DNA from: a bacterium
GTDB taxonomy: Bacteria > BMS3Abin14
NCBI GenBank assembly: GCA_022865845.1
Contig: JALHUC010000141.1
Span: 1-11,487, forward strand
DNA length: 11,487 nucleotides
Reading direction: 5' to 3'
In this document: piece after piece, positions 1 through 6,144 of the stretch
Numbering within the stretch: position 1 is the first letter of the stretch
Layout of the letters: each line of letters begins with the position of its first letter
Made by a program: the position numbers and the translations under genes
Notes under the pieces: model-generated
What the model saw: the letters and a program-made list of their open reading frames with translations, nothing else
Told to the model about the DNA's origin: nothing
Databases searched by the model: none

Positions 1-420
1 ATCAGGCCTTCCATCGAAGCGGGCAGGGAACAGCTTGATGGAGAGCTCGATCCTGAAACGCTGCGCAAGGGGCATTGCCCCGTCTGCGGTTCCCTGCCCT
101 CCCTGAACCTTCTGAAGGGAGAAGGAGGGAAGCGTTATTCCCTGTGCTCCTATTGTGGTTTTCAATGGAGGATTGACCGTCTGTCCTGTCCTGTCTGCGG
201 CAGCCAGGAACCGGATGATCACAGTTATTTTTTCGGTGAGGGGGAGGAAAACTGCCGCATCGAACTGTGTGACAAATGTCACCACTATATCAAAACCGTG
301 GATCTCAGGAATTTGGAACTGTCCGATCCCTGTCTGGAAGATCTTGGGTCTCTCCATCTCGACATCCTGGCAGCCCGGAAAGGATACATGGGAGCCGTAC
401 CAAACCCATGGACAACCTGA
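1..420 (+). CDS. fdhE: FdhE-like formate dehydrogenase accessory protein, C-terminal part (5' truncated by window edge)
   Basis: Reading frame 1 is open from base 1 to the TGA at 418-420, giving the last 139 residues of a protein whose start lies upstream. Four metal-binding CXXC pairs are seen: CPVC at visible residues 26-29, CSYC at 49-52, CPVC at 63-66 and CDKC at 90-93, with the last followed by HHYIKT. This zinc/iron ribbon layout is that of the C-terminal half of FdhE, the cytoplasmic iron-binding protein needed for activation of membrane-bound, often selenocysteine-containing, formate dehydrogenases; the family is about 300 residues long, so roughly half is missing here. The next gene starts 15 bases after the stop, suggesting co-transcription. 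A formate dehydrogenase operon is expected just upstream of the window. The selenium link matters because the gene two positions downstream appears to carry a selenocysteine codon. Confidence 0.88.
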   Translation: MRPSIEAGREQLDGELDPETLRKGHCPVCGSLPSLNLLKGEGGKRYSLCSYCGFQWRIDRLSCPVCGSQEPDDHSYFFGEGEENCRIELCDKCHHYIKTVDLRNLELSDPCLEDLGSLHLDILAARKGYMGAVPNPWTT

Positions 421-435
421 AAAGGAGAGAGACCA

Positions 436-783
436 ATGTTCCACCTGACAATAAGGATCAAGACTAGTCCGAGGGAACAGGAGAATGCCTTTGTCGTCCT
501 CCGTTCGTTGGCTGAGCGCACAAGGGTCCTGCCCGGCTGCGCCGTGTGCCGGATCTATCAGGATGTCCAGGAAGAGGGCGCTCTGCTGTTCGAGGAGATC
601 TGGAGTAGCGAGGATGCCATGAACAGGCATATCCGCTCGGAGGGATACCGTGATGTTCTACTCATCATGGAGATGGCCCATGCGAAACCGGAGATCAGGC
701 TCGAAACCATTTCAAACCTGACCGGGATGGAGACCCTGGAAAAGTTGAGAGAGGAAGCGAATCCGAATCTGAAATCGCCATAA
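436..783 (+). CDS. Small ABM-fold (antibiotic biosynthesis monooxygenase-like) protein
   Basis: A 115-residue soluble protein with no signal peptide. An AAGGAGAG ribosome site (422-429) precedes the ATG, and the gene sits 15 bases after fdhE. The sequence has the features of the ABM/dimeric alpha-beta barrel family: an opening beta strand (FHLTIRIKTSP), a helix with repeated charged residues, a strand reading CRIYQDVQEEGALLFEEIW, then the typical W-S-S-E-D-A-M-N-R-H-I-R-S-E helix where ABM proteins place their conserved His. Members range from quinol monooxygenases and heme-degrading IsdG types to many small proteins of unknown role, so an enzymatic function is not assigned. It ends 13 bases before the multiheme cytochrome gene, with a shared AAGGAGGAGA ribosome site between, so the two are probably co-expressed. 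Heme or quinone handling would fit but is only inference. Confidence 0.72.
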   Translation: MFHLTIRIKTSPREQENAFVVLRSLAERTRVLPGCAVCRIYQDVQEEGALLFEEIWSSEDAMNRHIRSEGYRDVLLIMEMAHAKPEIRLETISNLTGMETLEKLREEANPNLKSP

Positions 784-796
784 GGAGGAGAGCAAC

Positions 797-2914
797 ATGA
801 AAGGAAGCTCAGGATTATTTGTCGTGGTCCTCGCAGGCCTGCTGGCAGGAGGCCTCGCCTCGACAGCATGGGCGACGGACACTTCCAGCTGCGTCACCTG
901 CCACCTTGACAAGGAGATGCTCACCAGGAACCTCAGCGGGACCACGGCCAGGAAATCGGCGATGCAGTCAGGGCAGGGCTGAGGCGGACAGGTGGTTCCG
1001 TTGGAGCCACAGGAAAAAGTCCTCCTCTCTACCGATTTTCTTTCCACAACCCATGGCGAACTCGCCTGTGAGAGCTGCCACGGAGGCGACGCTGTCAGCA
1101 TGGACAAATCGTCTGCGCACACGGAAATGGACCCCCAGCCGTCCATCAATAACCCCCGGAAGGCCTGCGGCGAATGCCACGAGGAGATCGTGGAGGCGGC
1201 CGGGGATTCCCTGCACGCCACTCTGGCCCCCTTCACAAAGGTGCTCCAGAAAAGGGCGACCATGGACAATTGGGAGCACGTCGACGAGGCGAGGAAGAAC
1301 CACTGCGCGTCCTGCCATACGAGCTGCGGCGGATGTCATGTGAGCCGGCCCCAATCCGCCGAGAAGGGGTTCGTCAACGGCCATACATTTCAGAAACGCT
1401 CCGATCCTCTCAACCAGTGCACGGCCTGTCACGGCAGCCGCGTGGGATTCGAATTTTATGGTCAGCGCGGGAGGGGGGACGTCCACGCGAAGGCGGGCAT
1501 GGACTGCGTCGCCTGCCACGGGGCCCGGGAGATGCACGCCGCGGCGCCCCAGTACCTCCAGGGTCGCTACGACCTGGACCAGATGACGCGCTGCACCGAC
1601 TGCCACGAGAACCTGCGCTTCGGATCGGTTCGGGAACACGCCGTTCACATCGGCAAGGTCCAGTGCCAGGTGTGTCATTCCCAGACCTACGTCAACTGCT
1701 ACAGCTGCCATGTGGGTAAGGACAGCGAGGGGATGGCGTTTTTCCAGAACAGCCGCGAAGTGGAATCGATGAAGATCGGGTTGAATGACGATGATCGGGC
1801 CCCCGGCGCCGGGTACCGCTACATGCTGGTCCGCCACGTACCATCCGATCCCGAGATGTTCGATTTCTACGGTAAGGACGGTTTTGCCAACTTCGGCAAA
1901 GTCCCCACCTGGAAGCGGACGTCACCTCACAATATCCAGCGGCGCACCTGGCAGGCGGCCACCTGCAACAACTGCCACGGTAACCGGGACCTGTTTCTCT
2001 CCGAGACCGACCTCCTGGACTACGAGAAGGAGGCCAACAGCAAGGTGGCCGTTTCCGACGGCATGCTGCCAAAAGCGGTGACAAAGACCCGGAAATTGTC
2101 CATCGACACGAGCAAGGTCCGCACGAACATGGTAGTGGACGCCAACTGGCTGCATGAGAACCTCGAGGACAAACAGCTTGTGGTGATCGACGCCCGGGAC
2201 AGCGCGGCCTATGACAAGGGGCACATCGAAGGTGCCATCTCCCTCGACCCCCTGACGGCCGGACTGCGCAGCGGCGCCGATGCCGAGAAGCCCTTCACCC
2301 TCGAAGAACACAGCAAAGTGGCGGAATTTTTCAGCAGGAAGGGAATCGCCGCGTCAGACCACATCGTGGTGTATGACCAGAAAGCCTCGACGGCGCCGGC
2401 GCTGCTGGCGTTCCTGGAATGGGCCGGAGCGACCCGCGTCTCCTATCTGAGCGGCGGTGTGGAGGGGTGGCACCTCGGCGGCTTCCACACGGTCTCCGAG
2501 CCCACAACCCGGGAGGCGCACGCTTTCGGCGGCACCGTCCAGCCGGCTTTCATCGTGGACAGCGACACAGTGGCCAAGCTCTCCGAGAAGCCGGATACAG
2601 TGGTTGTGGATATTCGTCTCATCGATCGGACTCTCGGGTTGACAAAACATGAACTGGCCGGCCGGGCCGGAGCCATTCCCGGGTCGATCAACGTCCCCTT
2701 TGGCGCTTTTTACATGGAAAACGGATTTTTGAAGTCACCGACAGAGCTTCTGTGGATGCTTGAGACCTATGGCATCACCCCGGACAAGACTGTCATCACC
2801 ACCTGTGACACCGGCATTGCTGCCGCCGATGGCTTCTTTATCCTGCGGTACCTGGGATTCCCGGACGTTCGGGTCCACGATGAAGCCTGGGTTAACTGGA
2901 GCCGGACACGGTAG
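797..2914 (+). CDS. Selenocysteine-containing 11-heme c-type cytochrome with tandem C-terminal rhodanese domains (ExtKL/ExtH-like)
   Basis: Read through the in-frame TGA at 980-982 as selenocysteine, this is a 705-residue protein with Sec at residue 62. It starts with a signal peptide (hydrophobic residues about 7-22, cleavage near WA-TD at 26-27), so it should act in the periplasm or on the cell surface. Eleven CXXCH heme motifs begin at residues 32, 91, 124, 170, 177, 208, 237, 266, 290, 301 and 390. Rhodanese domain 1 spans about 445-560 and has Asp where the catalytic Cys would be (VVYDQKAS). Domain 2, about 585-705, keeps Cys670 in the loop TCDTGIAA, so it may be active. The first heme and the export signal lie before the TGA and the other ten hemes after it, in the same frame. 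A GTG at 992 preceded by GAGG could mimic a second start, but its product would lack a signal peptide, which c-heme attachment requires. The plan recalls ExtKL cytochromes and ExtH rhodaneses of Geobacter ext clusters. Function, probably electron transfer to or from sulfur or selenium species, is inferred. Confidence 0.85.
980..982 (+). other. In-frame UGA, predicted selenocysteine codon
   Basis: The codon lies in the context Q-S-G-Q-G-Sec-G-G-Q-V in the 797-2914 frame. Both sides are needed for one sensible exported multiheme protein, and a SECIS-like hairpin follows at the expected distance. No C-X-X-Sec motif surrounds it; the residue sits in a glycine-rich loop between heme motifs 1 and 2, unlike thioredoxin-fold selenoproteins. 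The alternatives are a true stop (two proteins, or a pseudogene) or a sequencing error. The nearby fdhE fits an organism that makes selenoproteins. Confidence 0.8.
992..1010 (+). promoter_or_regulatory. Predicted bacterial SECIS hairpin
   Basis: Bases 992-999 (GTGGTTCC) pair with 1003-1010 (GGAGCCAC) to make an 8-bp stem with one G-U wobble, closed by a three-base loop GTT at 1000-1002. The loop starts 17 bases after the TGA. Known bacterial SECIS elements lie directly downstream of the UGA with a small apical loop that carries a G at its start (in E. coli fdhF the loop GU is about 20 bases after UGA). Loop size, leading G and spacing all fit SelB recognition. The hairpin also lies in coding sequence, as is usual in bacteria. 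Confidence 0.72.
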
Positions 2915-3024
2915 GCAGGTGGAAAAGAGTCGAAGATGATCCCGGGGCGGCCCTGTGATCCGGTCCGAAGGGGGGCATGCCGGGAACTTTGTGAAACGCA
3001 CGTAAATGAGAAGAGAGGATTCAG
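2915..3024 (+). other. Intergenic leader upstream of the Cys-rich repeat gene
   Basis: A 110-base gap separates the cytochrome stop from the next start. A GAGAGGA ribosome site sits near 3012-3018. I see no convincing terminator or clear promoter boxes; a weak TCCCGG/CCGGGA inverted repeat (about 2940 and 2980) has too large a loop to weigh. The gap is long enough for an internal promoter, so whether transcription continues from the cytochrome gene is open. Confidence 0.35.
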
Positions 3025-3441
3025 ATGAAAAGGAAACTGTTTGTGATGTTCGGAATGATCGGTCTGGCACTGGTGCTGGCACTGCCCGTCCATGCGGCTG
3101 AGAGTCTCATCGATTCTGTGGCCAAAGGCTGCGAGCAGGAGCTCAAGACGTACTGCAAGGACGTGACCCCCGGCGAAGGGCGGGTGCTAGCCTGCCTGTA
3201 CGCCTTTGGCGACAAGCTTTCGGGTCAGTGCGAGTACGCGCTCTTCGACGCCGCGGTGCAGCTGGAGCGGGCGGTGGCGGCCCTCAGCTACCTGGCCAAC
3301 GAGTGCCGGGATGACCTGGTGACGTACTGCGCCGATATCAAGCCAGGCGAGGGGCGGCTCATCCAGTGCATCGACAAGAATGAGGCGAAGGTCAGCGGGC
3401 GGTGCAAACAGGCATTAAAAGACACAGGCGTGAAGAAATAG
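3025..3441 (+). CDS. Exported cysteine-rich repeat protein (GLG1-type repeats)
   Basis: A 138-residue protein with a clear Sec signal peptide (MKRK, hydrophobic stretch to about residue 21, cleavage near VHA-AE at 24-25). The mature part holds two copies of a repeat with the same spacing, C-x7-C-x12-C-x11-C: the first runs from about residue 34 to 68 and the second from about 93 to 127. Both contain the core TYC-x4-PGEGR. This matches the Cys-rich repeat first described in the eukaryotic Golgi protein GLG1 and found in many small periplasmic proteins of proteobacteria. With eight paired cysteines it is probably a disulfide-stabilised periplasmic protein; the family has no established enzymatic role. 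Its position after a periplasmic rhodanese-cytochrome makes a thiol or metal/metalloid-binding role plausible, but that is inference. Confidence 0.8.
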   Translation: MKRKLFVMFGMIGLALVLALPVHAAESLIDSVAKGCEQELKTYCKDVTPGEGRVLACLYAFGDKLSGQCEYALFDAAVQLERAVAALSYLANECRDDLVTYCADIKPGEGRLIQCIDKNEAKVSGRCKQALKDTGVKK

Positions 3442-3496
3442 CATCAGAACCATTCCGGGGAAAGCCCAACACGTTGCACCTGGTTTTCAGCAATCC

Positions 3497-3523
3497 GCCC
3501 TCATTGCCGGTCCAATGATGGGC
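3497..3523 (+). promoter_or_regulatory. Hairpin in the leader of the coiled-coil gene
   Basis: GCCC (3497-3500) plus TCATTG (3501-3506) pair with CAATGA (3513-3518) and GGGC (3520-3523), giving a 10-bp stem with a single bulged T and a six-base loop. It lies 27 bases before the ATG at 3550, just ahead of the ribosome site AAAGGAGA. No T-run follows, so it does not look like a terminator; RNA processing or stability, or translation control, is possible. Confidence 0.35.
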
Positions 3524-3549
3524 AACTGAGGAAAAGGAGAGATACCATT

Positions 3550-3924
3550 ATGGCAAAGGGAAAAAACAAGATTCAAACGCCCGCTTGCGCCTGTGGCCCC
3601 GGACGGGAACTCACAGAGCCTGCCCTGGACACCACTAAGGAAGATCGAAAAGCCTATATCGACAAGATGGCAGCCAAACTAAAAGCATGGGATGACGAAG
3701 TTCAGAAACTTGAGGGAAAAGCAGATATGGCCAAAGCGGAAGTAAAGGCTAAATACCATGAGCAGATCAATGAATTGCGCGTGAAAAAAGAAGCAGCGCA
3801 ACAACAGCTCGAGAAGATCCAGGGAGCCAGCAAAGTCGCTTGGGAAGAGCTGAAGGAAGGTATTGAGCAAAGCTGGAAAATACTTGGTGATTCCGTAAAA
3901 AGCGCTCGCGACCAACTAAAATAA
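3550..3924 (+). CDS. Cytoplasmic coiled-coil protein, sll1863 stress-response-like
   Basis: A 124-residue, highly charged protein without signal peptide or membrane segments. The ATG is preceded by a good AAAGGAGA site. After a short N-terminal tail with CAC (Cys13, Cys15) and a GPGREL turn, residues about 28-105 are almost continuous amphipathic helix rich in K, E, A and Q, as expected for a coiled coil. The core pattern, YIDKMAAKLKAWDDEVQKLEGKA followed some residues on by KAKYHEQI, resembles the sll1863 family of stress-related proteins. Molecular function of that family is not known. Its codons are visibly more A-rich than those of the GC-rich flanking genes, so it may be highly expressed or of different origin. 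The next gene begins 16 bases after its stop. Confidence 0.62.
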   Translation: MAKGKNKIQTPACACGPGRELTEPALDTTKEDRKAYIDKMAAKLKAWDDEVQKLEGKADMAKAEVKAKYHEQINELRVKKEAAQQQLEKIQGASKVAWEELKEGIEQSWKILGDSVKSARDQLK

Positions 3925-3940
3925 TAATGGAGATCAATGC

Positions 3941-4306
3941 GTGAGTAGAACGGTGCCCGCCGAGGTTCTGCCGCCGGAAAAGCCGATCCCCCGGGGCGAG
4001 GAACCCAGGACTCTGCCCGACCTGGGCTTCTCCAGAAGAAGGCTGGCCCTGGCCTTCGCCCTTGCAGCGCTGGCCGATGGACTCTCGGTTTTTTTGACCT
4101 TCACGCCGCCGGTGCAGTGGGCGGTGGATCTGGTGACAGCGATCCTGCTGTTCGTGGTGCTGGGCTGGCAGTGGATCCTGCTGCCGGGACTGGTCATGGA
4201 GGCGATCCCTGGCCTCTACATTTTCCCCTTCTGGGTACTCGTGGTGGGAGCAGTGGCCGTGTGGGGGACCGCGCGGCCGACACGCTGGTTTGGTGGAAAA
4301 CGCTGA
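3941..4306 (+). CDS. Small three-helix inner-membrane protein of unknown function
   Basis: A 121-residue protein beginning at GTG, supported by GGAG at 3929-3932, eight bases upstream. An ATG four bases earlier (3937) is in another frame and hits TAG at once. A proline-rich, charged N-terminal tail (residues 1-30) precedes three hydrophobic segments at about 35-54, 61-84 and 91-109, and the short C-terminal tail is basic (RPTRWFGGKR). The positive RRR before helix 1 suggests a cytoplasmic N terminus. I do not recognise the family. It is 16 bases after the coiled-coil gene and 15 before the beta-barrel gene, so it is very likely part of the same transcript, and may be a membrane partner of one of them. 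Confidence 0.72.
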   Translation: MSRTVPAEVLPPEKPIPRGEEPRTLPDLGFSRRRLALAFALAALADGLSVFLTFTPPVQWAVDLVTAILLFVVLGWQWILLPGLVMEAIPGLYIFPFWVLVVGAVAVWGTARPTRWFGGKR

Positions 4307-4321
4307 TCAAGGAGAAAGCAA

Positions 4322-5131
4322 ATGAAGAACAGAGCATACATCACCATTGTTACGGTATTCATCGTTGCGAGCATGCTGGCCCTTGTGCCAGCGCCTGCCG
4401 CGGCAGCATCGGAGGGGGGAGACTCAGGAGATTGGCAATTCGAAATAACGCCTTATCTCTTTGCCACAGGGCTGAGCGGCGATATCGGTATAAACAGCGT
4501 GACGGCCAATGTTGACTCCAGTTTCAATGATATCCTCGAAAACCTCGACTCGGGGTTCATGGCCCTGTTCGAAGCCCGGAAAGGACCCTGGTCCTTTGAT
4601 TTCGAGGGTGTGTATTTCAAGTTGAAAGATGAGAGGACACGCTCGTGGGAAGGGCCGTTGGGCAATACCACCACAGGCACTCTGGAAGGGACGATGACGG
4701 AGGAGCTGTACCAGCTTTCGGCCGGATACCGTGTGGCTGACGACAGTATGAAGGTCGATCTGTTCGGGGCCGTGCGCGCCACCGTGCTCGACACCAAGCT
4801 GGACCTGACCGTCACAACCGGCGCCGATCTCTTGCCGGACGGCAGCCGCAGCACGCGCATCAGTGAGAGCTGGTGGGACCCGGTGGTCGGCGCGCGCCTG
4901 CTTGTGCCCCTTGCCGAGGCATGGACCGCCGTCGGTTATGCCGACGTCGGCGGATTCGGCGTGGGTTCCGATATAACCTATCAGCTGCTTGCCGGGGTGA
5001 ATTGGCAGTTTGCGAAGAGCGTTTCGGCCAAGCTCGGCTACCGATACCTGTACCAGGACTACGAAAGTGACGGTTTTGTCTGGGATATGACCGCGAGCGG
5101 TTTCTATCTTGGGGCAGGCTTCCGGTTCTGA
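4322..5131 (+). CDS. Outer-membrane beta-barrel protein
   Basis: A 269-residue exported protein. The signal peptide is clear (MKNR, hydrophobic to about residue 25, cleavage within the AAAAS stretch near 27-30). The mature part shows alternating aromatic/small strands such as WQFEITPYLFATGLSGDIGI, FDFEGVYFKLKD, YQLSAGYRVADD, VNWQFAKSVSAKLGYRYLYQDY and a final FYLGAGFRF ending in Phe, the usual signal for assembly by the BAM complex. The strand count fits a small barrel of perhaps 8-12 strands. It carries no plug or OmpA peptidoglycan-binding domain. An AAGGAGAA ribosome site sits 15 bases after the previous stop. The role could be a passive channel or a surface component; substrate cannot be read from sequence. 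Confidence 0.78.
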   Translation: MKNRAYITIVTVFIVASMLALVPAPAAAASEGGDSGDWQFEITPYLFATGLSGDIGINSVTANVDSSFNDILENLDSGFMALFEARKGPWSFDFEGVYFKLKDERTRSWEGPLGNTTTGTLEGTMTEELYQLSAGYRVADDSMKVDLFGAVRATVLDTKLDLTVTTGADLLPDGSRSTRISESWWDPVVGARLLVPLAEAWTAVGYADVGGFGVGSDITYQLLAGVNWQFAKSVSAKLGYRYLYQDYESDGFVWDMTASGFYLGAGFRF

Positions 5132-5145
5132 CACAACTTATTTAT

Positions 5146-5153
5146 AGGGGTGA
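5146..5153 (+). promoter_or_regulatory. Ribosome binding site that decides the tandem-rhodanese start
   Basis: AGGGGTGA closely matches the anti-Shine-Dalgarno complement. A GTG at 5150 falls inside this site and so cannot be the start; the ATG at 5156 is correctly spaced. Confidence 0.6.
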
Positions 5154-5155
5154 AC

Positions 5156-6043
5156 ATGAAAAACGCGATGGTTGACACGAAGTTCGTGATTGACAAGCTG
5201 GGCAAGCCCGGATGGGTGCTTGTCGATCTGAGCTTTGCCGCAGACTATGAAAAAGGGCACATCCCCGGCGCGGTGGGCCTGCCCGCCTGGGTGTCGAAGA
5301 TGTTCGCCGACGACACGAAACGGCATTCCACGGTGATCGAGCATTTGGAACAGACCTTCGGCGAGATGGGGATAGGCAGCGACAGCCACGTCATAGTCTA
5401 CGGCGATCCAGCCAATGTGCACTGGAATGCGGTCCTGTTCTGGATTCTGGAGGCTGGAGGCTGCAACAGCTCCCTTTCGAAAGGCACCGTCCAGTTCTAC
5501 GACGGCGGAGTGAAGCGCTGGCAGGCCGAGGGCGGCAAGCTCGAACTGGGGGCACCCAAGGTGAAACCGGCGACCTTCAAGTCGGTTGCCGGGGTGAAGC
5601 GAGGGGCAGCGGCCGATGAAGTTCTCAGTATCGTAACAGGCAAGGAAAAAGCGATCGTCCTCGACGTCCGGACGCCGGCCGAGTACAGCGGCACGGACGT
5701 GAGGGCGCTCAGGGGCGGGCACATCCCCAAGGCTATCAACATCGATTTTATGGGAAACTTTGACCACACAACATTCCAAATGCTGCCCCTCGACCAGCTG
5801 CAGAGCCTCTATGAGTCCGTGTCGAAGGACCAGCGGGTGATCACCCACTGCCAGTCAGGGCAGCGGGCCGCGTACACCTATCTCGTCCTGCGGGCTCTTG
5901 GCTACCAGGACGTGGCGATCTACCACGACGGGTGGCGGGTTTACGGCAGCGACCTGAAGCTCCCGGTGGAGGACGAGACGTGGTACGACTTCACGAAGAT
6001 CAACATGACAATAAGTACCGTCAGCAAAATGCAGCAAAATTAG
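5156..6043 (+). CDS. Cytoplasmic tandem-rhodanese sulfurtransferase
   Basis: A 295-residue protein with no signal peptide, beginning at ATG 5156 rather than the GTG at 5150. It has the two-domain layout of thiosulfate/3-mercaptopyruvate sulfurtransferases. Domain 1 (about 5-130) has the substrate-recognition motif DYEKGHIPGAVGLP, but its active-site loop reads VYGDPANVHW with no cysteine, the usual inactive first domain. Domain 2 (about 145-270) has VLDVRTPAEYSG, then GGHIPKAINIDF and the loop HCQSGQRAA, with Cys232 as the likely persulfide-carrying nucleophile. It transfers a sulfane sulfur (thiosulfate or mercaptopyruvate as donors in the family; selenium is also handled by some rhodaneses) to an acceptor. 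It lies 24 bases after the beta-barrel gene and 101 before the desulfinase-like gene. This is the second tandem rhodanese in the window, the first being fused to the cytochrome. Confidence 0.88.
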   Translation: MKNAMVDTKFVIDKLGKPGWVLVDLSFAADYEKGHIPGAVGLPAWVSKMFADDTKRHSTVIEHLEQTFGEMGIGSDSHVIVYGDPANVHWNAVLFWILEAGGCNSSLSKGTVQFYDGGVKRWQAEGGKLELGAPKVKPATFKSVAGVKRGAAADEVLSIVTGKEKAIVLDVRTPAEYSGTDVRALRGGHIPKAINIDFMGNFDHTTFQMLPLDQLQSLYESVSKDQRVITHCQSGQRAAYTYLVLRALGYQDVAIYHDGWRVYGSDLKLPVEDETWYDFTKINMTISTVSKMQQN

Positions 6044-6080
6044 AGAGTCAATAAGCAGCCTAAATTCAGGCAGCTGGACC

Positions 6081-6098
6081 TGCTTTCAAAAGAAAGCA
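6081..6098 (+). promoter_or_regulatory. Perfect 7-bp hairpin ahead of the desulfinase-like gene
   Basis: TGCTTTC (6081-6087) and GAAAGCA (6092-6098) form an uninterrupted stem with an AAAA loop. It lies in the 101-base gap between the rhodanese and desulfinase-like genes, 33 bases before the GGAGG site at 6131-6135. No U-tract follows, so RNA stabilisation or processing is more likely than termination. Confidence 0.4.
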
Positions 6099-6144
6099 TC
6101 AACAACCCGATTATGACCAACCGAAAGAATGGAGGAACAGGATC

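Noticed and set aside
797..982. A 61-residue single-heme protein ending at the TGA, or a pseudogene
   Set aside because: One heme motif followed by 26 residues is not a known stable cytochrome, and the frame continues intact for 640 codons with a SECIS-like hairpin. A nonsense mutation or sequencing error remains the fallback explanation.
968..1837. Long minus-strand frame of 289 codons opposite the cytochrome
   Set aside because: It is a mirror of the GC-rich cytochrome frame; its translation has no recognisable domain and the plus strand has 11 heme motifs.
992..2914. Independent leaderless cytochrome gene starting at GTG 992
   Set aside because: A GAGG lies seven bases upstream, so initiation is not impossible, but the product would lack a signal peptide and could not be exported for c-heme attachment. 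The upstream segment supplies exactly that signal in the same frame.
4424..5848. Two 236-codon minus-strand frames opposite the beta-barrel and rhodanese genes
   Set aside because: They lie antisense to genes with clear signal peptide, barrel and rhodanese motifs, and have no plausible ribosome sites or domains.
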